Source of the DNA: Nemertoderma westbladi
Taxonomy: Eukaryota; Xenacoelomorpha; Nemertodermatida; Nemertodermatidae
Direction: 5' to 3'
DNA length: 37,092 bases
Assembly (NCBI GenBank): GCA_032718475.1
Contig: JAUCBJ010007074.1
Location: forward strand, 1 to 37,092
Position 1 is the first letter of the stretch. Every line of letters starts with the position of its first letter. This document shows, in pieces, positions 21,101-30,384 of the stretch. Both the position numbers and the translations under genes were made by a program. Below the pieces are notes generated by a model that was given only the letters and a program-made list of their open reading frames with translations, was not told the origin of the DNA and searched no databases.

Positions 21101-21499
21101 GCGGGGTGCAAAACATGCGACGCCATGTTCGACATGGCCCGAACCCCATGGGGTGAGAAGATTAAAGGGGTTTTCACGTGTTTGTCCCACGGGGTACTTT
21201 ATCTGTTGACCTGCACCAACCACCCGGGGGGGTATTATTTGGGCCAGACTGAGCAAACCATTAGGGATAGGATGACGGGTCACCGATCGGCCATGGGCAG
21301 GTACGTGAAGGAAGTGCACCCTGACCAAGAGAACATGGGGGAGTATGTGCTGTTGGATCACTTTGCCCAGTGCGGGTTAGGGTGTCTCAGGGTCACGGGG
21401 TTTAGGAGCTACAGGTCGGACGAGGATAGGATCCACGCCGAGGCGAACTATATTTTCAAGTTTAGGCCCCCATGGAACAGAATGGTCCCGGCGGTTTGA
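18150..21499 (+). pseudogene. PLE reverse transcriptase / GIY-YIG endonuclease, unit 2 (one-base frameshift)
   Basis: Nearly identical to unit 1, but a G run of six (11656-11661) is five here (around 19641-19645). The first frame therefore ends at 19698-19700, 516 codons in and just before the conserved DKTGNVVVVD segment. The rest of the RT and the GIY-YIG domain continue in another frame to the stop at 21497-21499. Domain order and motifs after the shift match unit 1, and motifs A to C are contiguous because no transposon is inserted. Other differences noted by eye are few: a His/Asn change near 19367, motif A SLDDVDMYPS instead of SLDVVDMYPS near 20132, Leu to Phe in the GEFDD segment near 20465, and one silent change near 20622. 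Total length is 3350 bases, one short of 1117 codons. The lesion could be real or a homopolymer sequencing error; if an error, this unit would encode a complete protein. Confidence 0.93.
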
Positions 21500-21513
21500 C
21501 ACGGTCGGGGTTA

Positions 21514-22379
21514 TAGTTTGGTGTTTGGGCGCGATTTGTGCCGTTAATACTGCCATGTGCCTTTTGTACTGTATATACAAATTTAGTTTCAGTTAGATTT
21601 GCCTCGATTTAGCTTTAGTATCAGTTACCTGTTGGTTCTTTGGTTTGGTGTTTGGGCGCGTTTTGTGCCGTTAATACTGCCATGTGCCTTTTGTACTGTA
21701 TATACAAATTTAGTTTCAGTTAGATTTGCCTCGATTTAGCTTTAGTATCAGTTACCTGTTGGTTCTTTGGTTTGGTGTTTGGGCGCGTTTTGTGCCGTTA
21801 ATACTGCCATGTGCCTTTTGTACTGTATATACAAATTTAGTTTCAGTTAGATTTGCCTCGATTTAGCTTTAGTATCAGTTACCTGTTGGTTCTTTGGTTT
21901 GGTGTTTGGGCGCGTTTTGTGCCGTTAATACTGCCATGTGCCTTTTGTACTGTATATACAAATTTAGTTTCAGTTAGATTTGCCTCGATTTAGCTTTAGT
22001 ATCAGTTACCTGTTGGTTCTTTGGTTTGGTGTTTGGGCGCGTTTTGTGCCGTTAATACTGCCATGTGCCTTTTGTACTGTATATACAAATTTAGTTTCAG
22101 TTAGATTTGCCTCGATTTAGCTTTAGTATCAGTTACCTGTTGGTTCTTTGGTTTGGTGTTTGGGCGCGATTTGTGCCGTTAATACTGCCATGTGCCTTTT
22201 GTACTGTATATACAAATTTAGTTTCAGTTAGATTTGCCTCGATTTAGCTTTAGTATCAGTTACCTGTTGGTTCTTTGGTTTGGTGTTTGGGCGCGTTTTG
22301 TGCCGTTAATACTGCCATGTGCCTTTTGTACTGTATTTACAAATTTAGTTTCAGTTGGATTTGCCTCGATTTAGCTTTA
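21514..22379 (+). repeat. 127-bp minisatellite, right array (7 units)
   Basis: TGCCATGTGC begins at 21551, 21678, 21805, 21932, 22059, 22186 and 22313. Number of units and variant positions match the middle array exactly. Confidence 0.95.
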
Positions 22380-22622
22380 ACATAAGGCTCTCTGTTGTTA
22401 ATACTGCCCTATGCCATTTGTACTGTAAATAGTATTTCGTACTGTAGTTGTTATCTCGCATACATAAGGCTCTCTGTTGTTAATACTGCCCTATGCCATT
22501 TGTACTGTAAATGCATACATAAGGCTCTCTGTTGTTAATACTGCCCTATGCCATTTGTACTGTAAATGCATACATAAGGCTCTCTGTTGTCAATACTGCC
22601 CTATGCCATTTGTACTGTAAAT
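22380..22622 (+). repeat. ACATAAGGCTCTCTGTTGT repeat, right pLTR (expanded by one unit)
   Basis: Units begin near 22380, 22459, 22514 and 22569. The last three are spaced by 55, one more than in the middle pLTR; this accounts for the 55-base difference in unit length. Confidence 0.85.
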
Positions 22623-22876
22623 GGTAACGCACGGCCCTGCCTGATCACGTCTCGGTGCCAGACTGATTGATTTGTTTCTATGACTAAGAGTTCAGTTGTT
22701 TATTTATGTTGTCAGCTCTACGGACCGGTGCTGCACGCTTCTTATAACCACATAGCAACCGTACTGCCGTAGGCGGAGTGTTGTTATTTGTACTGTACAT
22801 ATACATCGGTTTTATACATCGACTGGTAGTCTATTTCAGTATTTGTTAGTGTTTTCTGTTTGGCCTAACTGTAGTG

Positions 22877-22943
22877 CAGTAGTTTTTGTGCTGATGATGC
22901 CCCAAAGGGGAGAAATTAATCCACTGTTTACATAATTATACTG
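22877..22943 (+). ncRNA. Type I hammerhead ribozyme, right pLTR
   Basis: CTGATGA at 22891-22897, predicted cut between 22921 and 22922, distal stem I CAGTA 22877-22881 with TACTG 22939-22943. The element ends 70 bases after the cut site. Confidence 0.88.
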
Positions 22944-22959
22944 AAGTGTTTATTGGGCG

Positions 22960-22991
22960 ATGAAACTCCTTGTTGTTTTAATAACTGTCAC
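22960..22991 (+). pseudogene. Third PLE ORF start, truncated after 32 bases
   Basis: The sequence from the ATG is identical to units 1 and 2 up to ATAACTGTCAC, then changes to the target duplication AACAGCAAATGT. A short extension of about 30-40 bases past the last pLTR is a known PLE feature and marks the element's 3' end rather than random truncation. Confidence 0.85.
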
Positions 22992-23330
22992 AACAGCAAA
23001 TGTGCCATTCTACATGGTTGATGTCGCAGTAGAGTTAGATTTACGCAACTACACCCACATCTACTCTGGTGGTACAAGGCCCACTATGGGCTATGCAGCT
23101 CATCTGTTGGGCCATCCTATGCTTCCCTACAGACTGGTGCTGGTCGCAGTGGAATGTACTCAGAAGAGAAATCTCTACTAGAGCACTCTACTACACCTCA
23201 GCAGCCATGGAATGCTGCCTGGTCGAGAAATATAGGCCTATCCAATACCCATGCTGCCGAGTATACTGTATGTGTCATTTTCCCAGGATCAAGGGCTTAC
23301 TTACAGTAGAAGGATCAACTTAGACTTTGG
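22992..23330 (-). mobile_element. LINE 5'UTR relic, right piece
   Basis: It is a diverged copy of 5541-5830: shared words in order include ATCTACTCTG, GCAGCTCATCTG, GGTCGCAGTG, ACTCTACT, CAGCCAT and AGGATCAAGGGC (AGGACCAAGGGC in the other copy). Its continuation to the left is 9113-9146 on the far side of the PLE array. Confidence 0.8.
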
Positions 23331-23751
23331 GAAATAACAAGGTATTATAGAAAAATGTGGTTCAGATTAATAGCGAATTACTTTTGCGTTTTATGCTAGA
23401 TTGACTCGACTATTATTAACGGGGAAGCGACAATGACGGTCCACATTAGTGAAAGCAAGGCGTTTAATCTCCGCGATATATTTTTTTCGTAATCGTGTGT
23501 GGCTGCTCCTGCTGTGATCCTTGAATATAGTGTATGAATGGAATGAATAAAATGTATTAACAACGATGTTAACGATAATATTGTGTTACAAATAAGCAAA
23601 TTTTGGAAAAACAATTAAAGGGTAATCTACCTATAAATCCTACCTACAGTATAATAAGTAATCATACCTATAAAGATTGAAACAACAATATTATGATTGT
23701 AATACGGAAATTATAAGTAGAAGCATTTACTAACCATACAATTCTTATGCA
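23331..23751. other. AT-rich stretch, nothing recognised
   Basis: No coding signal or repeat found between the LINE 5'UTR relic and the LINE RT relic. Confidence 0.45.
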
Positions 23752-24057
23752 CATCCAGTCAGAGACTTGCTGAGGACTTTCAAAGTTAACTGTCAAAATT
23801 TTGGTCTTTTTGGAGTTAATAAAAAGACCAACACTAGAAGCAGCCTGTTATAATGAGCTGAGGAGTCGTTGGGCTCCCTCTAATGATTCTGAGAGTACTC
23901 CTAAGTCATCAGCAAAGTCTAGATCAGTTAGGTACTGTACTTGGCAGAAAGGGATACTGAACTTGGGAGAAACGAAATTGCGACAACTATGGAGAATCAG
24001 GAAGCCTGTAAGGATCTCATTTCCACTGTCCGAGCTCGCTCGACCTAGTATTCCTAT
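23752..24057 (-). pseudogene. LINE reverse transcriptase fragment with FADD motif
   Basis: Read on the minus strand from 24057 down, the frame gives SIGILGRASS, then YLTDLDFADDLGVLSES near 23940-23890, then a stop codon at about 23850, then GLFINSKKTKILTV near 23840-23795. FADD is the catalytic YXDD equivalent (motif C) of LINE RTs and the following Lys-rich segment is motif D/E, as in RTE- and CR1-like elements. The in-frame stop makes it a relic. It could belong to the same family as the LINE at 3600-5930, whose copy here lacks this region. It is cut at its 5' side by the long-TIR element. Confidence 0.8.
24049..24057 (+). repeat. Candidate 9-bp target duplication, left copy
   Basis: TATTCCTAT here and TATTCGTAT at 28628-28636, one mismatch, flank the long-TIR element. 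An alternative is the perfect 8-bp palindrome TAGTACTA at 24061-24068 and 28617-28624, which I instead count as part of the inverted repeats. Confidence 0.55.
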
Positions 24058-24276
24058 GGATAGTACTAGATTGTGACAACAGTCGAAAACAGGCGAAAAC
24101 AGTCAAAAACAAGCGAGAACAGTTGGAATTTAGGCACAACAGACGAAAACAGTTAGATCGTTTAAAAATAATCATCCATGCATCCAGGTAAAAGTAGATA
24201 TTGAAGTTAACTAGGTGTAATAAGAGATTTAAAATTTAGTGGCATTTATAATGTCGCTAACTTAAGATGACGTTCC
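24058..24276 (+). repeat. Left long terminal inverted repeat
   Basis: Partner of 28437-28627. It contains several short AAAACAG-type subrepeats between 24069 and 24150, one more cluster than in the right arm. Confidence 0.8.
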
Positions 24277-24539
24277 ACCCATAACAAATGTACTGTATAA
24301 TACTGTAGCACTGATTACCCGTTGCATGATTATGGATTACTCCAGTACTGCAGTAAGCCTACAGAGTAGAGTATTCAGTGAGTCTATTGTACCGGCACCC
24401 GTACCGGCACCGGTAGAAGAAGATGTTGAAGTACGAAGTTCCGGTATCTTCGCTTCCAGCGGTTTCCGCCATTATCAGAACAGTATAACAATCAATAAAG
24501 TGCATCTCTGCAATAATAATAAATTCAATACGGTACTAC

Positions 24540-24610
24540 CAGGGCCTTCATAAAATAACAGGCCTGGACACAGAGCTGCCTTCAAAAAAATAAGAGGCCA
24601 AGTAGGAAGT
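24540..24610 (+). repeat. Left TIR of the P-type element
   Basis: Inverted copy of 28261-28331. The ATAACA word resembles the ATAACATAAG of the Drosophila P element TIR as I recall it. Confidence 0.85.
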
Positions 24611-24635
24611 GTTACTTCATTTCACTCTATGATCA

Positions 24636-24945
24636 TGGGACCAACACATATCAGTACTATATCGTGTATGGGGAATTTAATGGACACATTTTTAAGTCAC
24701 AGTTATCATAGCAACAGTGACTTTCTCCTTAGCAATGGGTAAACAAACAACTTTGTGGCCATTGGATCAACAGAAATCAGTACTATATCGTGTATGGGGA
24801 ATTTAATGGACACATTTTTAAGTCAGTTACCATAGCAACATAGATTTTCTCCTTAGCAACGGCTGAACTAACAAGTTTGGGGCTATGTGACCAACACCCA
24901 CCCCATTATATCGGGTATGACTTTCGCCCTAGCAACGGGTAAGTA
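24636..24945 (+). repeat. Subterminal tandem repeat of about 126 bp in the P-type element
   Basis: CAGTACTATATCGTGTATGG begins at 24652 and 24778, spacing 126, with long identical following sequence (GGGGAATTTAATGGACACAT). A third, shortened and diverged copy starts near 24888 with ACCAACACCC. It lies on one side only, so it may be an asymmetric transposase-binding region. Confidence 0.8.
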
Positions 24946-25265
24946 AGGGCTCTTTTTCGTTATCTGTAAGCTATATACAGTAGCCTATACATCTATATCA
25001 TATATCTATCTATATATAAAGCCATTTCGTTATAAAGTAAGCTAACTTTTTATTGATGATACCATTAATATCTGATAATAATTTATTGATATTACGTGAA
25101 TGATTAATTAAACATTTACTTTATTTTCAAGAACTGAAATTAAAGATTGCGTTTCATAGATAAATTATACAAAAAGAATTAGTATTTCGATCATGTTTGT
25201 AAAATGTTGACGTAAATAGTTCCATCATCCAACACTTTTCAACTTTTTGAGTTTTTTGTCGTCAG
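24946..25265. other. AT-rich 3' region of the P-type element
   Basis: Lies between the transposase stop and the subterminal repeats. Nothing coding is seen; it is expected to be the 3'UTR of the minus-strand gene. Confidence 0.5.
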
Positions 25266-28145
25266 CTATCTTATCTGCTTTTTCCGTTTTGTTGATTCGT
25301 TTGTGACGTTTTTTCTGAAATTATTGAGAAGAATATTAGACAGCCGGCGCTGCAACGATGTTCCCTCACCCATTTTGTGACCACTTTTACACTTTGACAT
25401 GCCGAGCAGCTGTCCAAATAATGCAACTAATAATTTCCGTGGAGCTTTACTGGACAGGAATTTATTTCGAGTACTTGCTCCAGTCATCAACAGCTTTAGG
25501 CTTGCGAGACATCGTGAAACATATAATACAAGCCACTTACAAGGAACAGTGAGTTTTCCTCTGTCAATCATCGTAGTATATTGAAATGACTTATCGAGGT
25601 AAATTGTTAAGTCATTGTCAGTTAGTTCAGCTTTGCAATCATCACATTTAATCTCATGTTTGATTCTGAAAGCTAACACTCCAGCCAAGTATATTACCAC
25701 CATTGCATCATTTTCGGATTCTTCCTCTAGTAGACAGTCAACTTGTGGGTTACCCAGTATTGTATTTATAATATCATAATCTTCACTGGTTAGACTGCTC
25801 TCACTACCATCACCTTTAAATTGATCCAGAAATGAGGAAAGAGTTAGATTGAAATTGCACTGATTCGATTGGAACAACTTTATGAGTGACTTCAGCTTTA
25901 GTTTTCGTTCAGAACAAATGATCTCGTACACACTGATGAGATAGGAGCACCCACTCATCCTCCGAAATAGAGCAAAAAGGTGTTCTATTGCATCGTTCTG
26001 AAAACGTCCAGGTAAAATATACTTGTATAGTATAGATCTTTCACCATACAATAGATGATGAGATATTTGTAAAATGACCTTTGTTGTGTTCTTGAACGAC
26101 TTTAGTGTATCCTTGGTCAAGAGTTGTCCATCATCTAATTGACATAACCAATTATAAAATCCGTTAAGAAATTCTACCTGTAATTTACTTTTGGTTGTTA
26201 GTGGCTGTTGTAATATATTATTTTTCTTAACCCCTATATTGGTGCTTCGAGTATTCATCACCATCCACCATTGAGCAAAAAGTAGTAGTCGCTTAGCAGT
26301 GCTTGTGTAACCATAAATAGTTAGGGCTGCTATCGTTGAAACATCAATGATAGCCAGTGCACGAGAAACAGATTGTCGTTGTAACTTGTTTGGATGAACA
26401 ACAGTATGGTTGAGCTTTACTGCTAATTTGACAATGTTGTTACTTTCATCATCGTGGACATAAGTAATTTCATTCCAGTCTGCAGTGATTGTGTTGGTAG
26501 ATACTTTGTCTTTAACTTTTTCTTTAAAAACACAGGTATTGTCAAATATTGTTCCTCTCGAATCATCGTCAGTTGAAATCACTTCAACATTGGCATCCAC
26601 ATCATTCGCTTCATGGTTCTCCAAATCATCAATGTTGAAGTTCCAATCTGATGTAGTTGGAAGTATATTTTTAATGTAAACCGTTGGTGTTGTTAGGAGC
26701 TTTGTAAATGGTGGGACAATTAACTCAATGGGATCAGGAAAAGTGACTAAACCTTTGTTTACAAAGTTATTGCGGAAGCATTTTATTTCATGCACTGGAT
26801 CTCCCATATTAAATAAAACTCTGCCAGTAATGATTTATTATCACAGCTCCTCCAATAGCCTCTGTGGCGCTATGACTCGTTCGATTACCATCCAGGATGA
26901 GAGCAATAGCATTCAGAGTACATACATGCAGTACTTTCAAACTTTCCATGATAGCATTCTTGAGAATATCTGTATTAAGGTTAACCACTGGTTTCATCAT
27001 CACCACTTCCTTTTCTTTACTGCGCAGAAAAACTACCTGCATGACCAAGAGTGTTTTTGCCAAATACTCACATACATCATTCTCACAAGGTATAGGGATT
27101 GGCCCTTCAGGTAATCCAAATAGTTTTCCTTCATTGTACATTAATTTGGCTTGTACATAAACTTCGTCAGAATACAGTCATAGTCACGAAGGTGAGAAAA
27201 TCTCGACGACCAGTAAGATTGAGCCTCTCCAATTCCACTAACTAATCTTCTAAGATGATGCTCACTAGGAAAATATAGTAACTCTGACAGTTCGCGATAA
27301 GCAGCAGCGGAAATTGCATGCAAAATCACAGAGAAACACAATAAGTCAGCTAGTTTACCAAAACGGCGACGATTTGGAGGAGTGCAGCTTAACTCAATTT
27401 GATCTGCGCAAAATCGAAATAACTTAATTTGCTTTTCATCAACTACCTTATCTGAAAGTCCCTGTAGGTCTTTCACAATGCTTTCTATTGTAGCATTATG
27501 TATTTCATTCCATTCGACTTCTTTGGCAAAGGTTAACACACTATTCAATTCACTATATCGAGAGATCTTCTCCCATTTTGTCAAGTGCCCCGGCAACGTA
27601 ATTTTCTTACCGTTAACGAAAACTTTCACCATGCCATTGCTGTCTAAACTGACTAAAGAACCAGCTTCGCTTTCACCATGCTCTCCGAAAAGATGAACGA
27701 CAATTTCATTATTTTGGATTAAGTTATAGAATAGCTTGTTTGGTTCAGATAGTTCGCCCTCAACGAATTGAGATGTGGACACTATTATGTCACTTGACAA
27801 AAACTCTCTGATCTCCGCATCTAGTCTTTCACCCTCATTTACAAGTCTTCTCTTCTCTGCAGTTGATGCAAATGAATTTGAGCTTGCTCCCACATTACCC
27901 TGGCACGAAAACGGTGTTGCATCTCTATGAAGGCGCATTCTTTGCCCTGTTCCAATCACATGACTTGGAATGAAATGGTTCTCACAAACTCCCATACTAT
28001 CAGTTAATGTCACTACACCATTTTCGCGTAGTGCCTCTTGCCACAACTTTCTCTTTTCGACGTTTTTTGGTGGAGCAAAAACAGTTCTCAATGCACTCCG
28101 CTGACTCCCACTTTCACAGTTATTGACACTGCAGTGTCTAACCAT
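25266..28145 (-). pseudogene. P-element/THAP9-type transposase, two frameshifts
   Basis: The ATG at 28145-28143 begins MVRHCSVNNC. The THAP zinc finger is complete: Cys5, Cys10, Cys54, His57, with conserved Pro26, Trp35 and Phe58. A P-type transposase core follows, with AAYRELSELLYFPSEHHLRR near 27310-27240. Frame one ends at 27143-27141; the P-type sequence continues from about 27175 in another frame with SDEVYVQAKLMYNEGKLFG, containing the first catalytic Asp, then ILDGNRTSH with a second Asp. That frame ends at 26811-26809; sequence resumes with MGDPVHEIKCFRNNF, and the last frame carries GRFQNDAIEHLFALFRRMSG with the catalytic Glu, ending at 25266. Added together this is about 950 residues, normal for the family. 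All expected domains are present, so only two small lesions disable it. A conserved intron at either point is less likely because homology is nearly continuous. No host function is implied. Confidence 0.9.
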
Positions 28146-28260
28146 AATTTCAAAATTTCACAACACACAACAAGTATTTAATAAAATATTAAATTATTTT
28201 TGTTCTATAACATAACTCCATTGGCAATTTGTGTATATCCTTTATGATTTTATTCTTGAA
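28146..28260. promoter_or_regulatory. 5' leader region of the P-type transposase gene
   Basis: Sequence between the transposase ATG and the right TIR. It must hold the promoter if the element is self-sufficient; it is AT-rich but I see no decisive TATA box. Confidence 0.3.
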
Positions 28261-28331
28261 AACTTCCTACTTGGCCTCTTATTTTTTTGAGGGCAGCTCT
28301 GTGTCCAGGCCTGTTATTTTATGAAGGCCCT
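28261..28331 (-). repeat. Right TIR of the P-type element
   Basis: Inverted copy of 24540-24610, followed by the direct repeat GGTACTACC. Confidence 0.85.
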
Positions 28332-28436
28332 GGTACTACCCAACCGGTACGGATACAGTAACTACAACAGGTACCGGTACGGCAGTCAGGCAGTACGGGT
28401 ACTGATATGAGCAGTGTTATTATACATGAGTACTGT

Positions 28437-28627
28437 AGAACGTCATCTTAAGTTAGTGACATTATAAATGCCACTAAATTTTAAATCTATTATTACATCT
28501 AGTTAACTTCAATATCTACTTTCACCTGGATGATTATTTTTAAACGATCTAACTGTACCCGTCTGTTTTCCCTACATTCCAACTGTTTTCGCCTGTTTTC
28601 GACTGTTGTCAAGCTCTAGTACTATCC
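28437..28627 (-). repeat. Right long terminal inverted repeat
   Basis: Inverted partner of 24058-24276, shorter because one AAAACAG-type cluster is missing. Confidence 0.8.
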
Positions 28628-28636
28628 TATTCGTAT

Positions 28637-29214
28637 TCACATCACAATTATAATAAAATGGTGTGATGATAGACTGCATTGATTGTCTTTTCAAGGCCCT
28701 CTAATTACAGCACAATAGACAATAGATTCCCGTTGTTATTACAGGGTGGAAAACTTGACGAAAATCCCCTCTCGACGAATTAATATTTCGCCTCAAAAAC
28801 AACAATAAACGAATGTCAATAAAATATAGTTTAATTTTTTAGATTAATCAACTGTTATTTGCGACGATTTTCCCCTAGAAGGTATAAATTTTTTATGCGT
28901 CGAAGTCCCCCTCCACATATCTACAAGTACTGTACTGTAAGCCTAAACTGCACTTCAGTATAGATCAGTACTGTAGTCCTTGATTACTATAGACCAGTAG
29001 AGCAATTCTGATAATAACGTAGTACAGTACGGTACTGCACGATAACAGAATCAAGGCATTATTCTCTACTGAATGTCTCAATCTATAATGGGCCTGCTGC
29101 ATTGCAGCTGCACATTGAGATGTTATGATGGCTTAGCAGAAAATTTGTGCCACCACCATACAATCTAGAATTTACTTGCTGTGATGCAGCGTGCATTAAT
29201 AATGCAATGCAGGC
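28637..29214. other. AT-rich stretch, nothing recognised
   Basis: Many GTACTGTA-type words around 28920-29040 but no gene or element end that I can support. Confidence 0.45.
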
Positions 29215-29330
29215 GTGTCGACAAAATTGCGCAGCCACAACTCCTTAACCCCCATCACTTTCGCGAGATTATCCGCATCTTCGAGGCCAGTGTGCATTGG
29301 GAGGCGTCTTAAGAAAGCCCACCTTGCTTA
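29215..29330 (-). pseudogene. Possible DEDDh exonuclease (ERI1-like) fragment
   Basis: The minus frame opens after a stop near 29331. It reads RLPMHTGLEDADNLAKVM at about 29305-29250, then degenerates into unrelated residues and stops near 29215. In DEDDh 3'-5' exonucleases of the ERI1 type the last motif is His-x-Gly-Leu-Asp-Asp-Ala-x-Asn-Ile-Ala, carrying the catalytic His and Asp; here His, Gly-Leu, Asp-Ala, Asn-Leu-Ala are kept with one Glu for Asp. A sequence ending TTTCTTAAG lies just upstream and might be a splice acceptor, but no matching donor or neighbouring exon is seen. The match is short and could be chance. Confidence 0.3.
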
Positions 29331-30384
29331 TTTTCCCCATGAGGGTACCAAAACACAAGATTGTGCACGGCTGATCCTCACGTTGAAAACAATGTCCTTC
29401 AAAGCGGAGGAGACTTTGTTCAAGTGTCAAGCTTGGTAATAAACAAATGAGACACCTCTTCAAGTTTATATAGTGTCTGGTTGGAGATATGTGCATTTGC
29501 AGTGAATCCGACGTAGCATTCTTGTGAATGTTCCATCCAGGGATATGGTGTCCTCAGCAGTTAGAGCCCAGCATAGGGGGCATTCTGCGTAGGAGGGGCA
29601 TGTGGTGTTATGTCAAAGTGCCCCAGGGGCATATGGCGCTGGGCGAAAATGCCCCACCAAAATGCATTCTTGTCTGGGGGGCATTCATACTCGCCTGTGA
29701 CACCGGTACATGTCTCTTATGGTGGGGTGAAAGAGTTCCAAATAGTAGTTGGCCTTTAACCTAGGTAATAAGAAAATAATATCACCTATAATGGTTCTAA
29801 ATAATAATTCCTTAACCTAATAATGCAGATCGCGCGAGTTAGCGAATGCTCAGGAAGACCTCGAACTCGACGCGAGAGACAGATCTATAAGATCTCGAGC
29901 CGCACATGACCTGTCTGTCCTGGATCACTCGGAGACTCGATATCGCGGAATTCAGAACCGAATAGAGGAAGGAAGTGTAGGAGTGATAAAGTGAGGAGAG
30001 GAATTTGTTGAGGACAATTGTCAACGATTTCCCCAAGTTATTCCTATGCTCAAATCGACGACTCCAGTAAAGCCTATCATAGTTGCGAATCCGAAATAAA
30101 TATTGCCTGTACATGTAACTCAAAGTAACAGGTTTGTTATACCAGAATCAGTAACACAGCCACGAGCGACTTCATCGCCGATTTTAGCAGGTAAGGTAAG
30201 TAGTCCACCTACTATAAGCCGTAGTTTACTTGTAAAACGTGATTAACCTGCGTTATGACAATAAAACAGGTGTGTATACTGGTTCCAGTTAAACCTGTCA
30301 CGTGCTGCATTGATCCTGTTATTTATAGACCAACAGTACCTCCTAAATCCGACATCTTTACTAAACCACTCACTCAATGTGATC
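29331..30384. other. Mostly non-coding, one weak open frame at 29824-29990 (+)
   Basis: From 29824 the plus frame gives about 55 charged, helix-prone residues (ELANAQEDLELDARDR, then HSETRYRGIQNRIEEG), bounded by TGCAG on the left and GTGAGG on the right. It could be a gag N-terminal piece of the adjacent BEL/Pao element or a small exon. Otherwise I see nothing; G-rich words GGGGCAT recur near 29575-29690 without clear periodicity. Confidence 0.3.

Larger units (their letters stand above)
21500..22959 (+). repeat. Right pLTR of the PLE array
   Basis: Same order as the middle pLTR: seven 127-bp units, the 55-bp repeat (one unit more), the shared terminal region, a hammerhead. It is followed by only 32 bases of ORF start and then the second target duplication. 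Confidence 0.9.
9147..22991 (+). mobile_element. Penelope-like retroelement tandem array (two ORF units, three pLTRs)
   Basis: The order is pLTR (truncated), ORF, pLTR, ORF, pLTR plus 32 bases of ORF start. The three ORF starts are at 10164, 18150 and 22960. Their spacings, 7986 and 4810, differ by exactly the lesions seen: a 3230-base insertion (transposon plus duplicated target) in unit 1, one extra 55-base repeat in the right pLTR, and a one-base deletion in unit 2. A 12-base direct repeat, AACAGCAAATGT, occurs at 9135-9146 and 22992-23003, so the array entered as one piece. Head-to-tail arrangement with pseudo-LTRs, a short extension past the last pLTR and variable target duplications are established PLE traits. 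The ORF body is clearly more GC-rich than its surroundings. Confidence 0.95.
24540..28331 (-). mobile_element. P-type DNA transposon (THAP transposase)
   Basis: The ends start CAGGGCCTTCATAAAATAAC on the left; the same sequence, inverted, ends at 28331, and the inverted repeat continues for about 70 bases to the AAGTAGGAAGT word with one mismatch in the part compared. A 9-bp direct repeat, GGTACTACC, at 24532-24540 and 28332-28340 gives the 8-bp target duplication expected of P elements, with one base shared with the TIR. About 3.8 kb long, it encodes a THAP/P-element transposase on the minus strand. The nearly identical TIRs indicate fairly recent activity despite the broken gene. Confidence 0.88.
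24058..28627. mobile_element. Long-TIR non-autonomous DNA element (Mutator-like?), interrupted by a P-type element
   Basis: The ends are inverted copies of one another for about 200 bases (24058-24276 and 28437-28627). They begin GGATAGTACTAGA on both sides and share TTGACAACAG-type words, AAAACAG motifs, GATCGTTTAAAAATAATCAT and AATTTAGTGGCATTTATAAT, with a few indels. Taking out the P-type element with its target duplication leaves about 770 bases with no coding capacity. A 9-base target duplication and TIRs this long fit the Mutator superfamily; 8-base readings would fit hAT or P. Assignment is inferred. Confidence 0.7.

Noticed and set aside
24061-28624. TAGTACTA as the 8-bp target duplication of the outer element
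   Set aside because: The inverted similarity extends outward through GGA and inward through GA, so the palindrome is better explained as part of the TIR, with the 9-bp direct repeat outside it; kept as an alternative.
29839-30123. 94-residue minus frame
   Set aside because: It is antisense to a more coding-like plus frame and shows no domain; likely chance.
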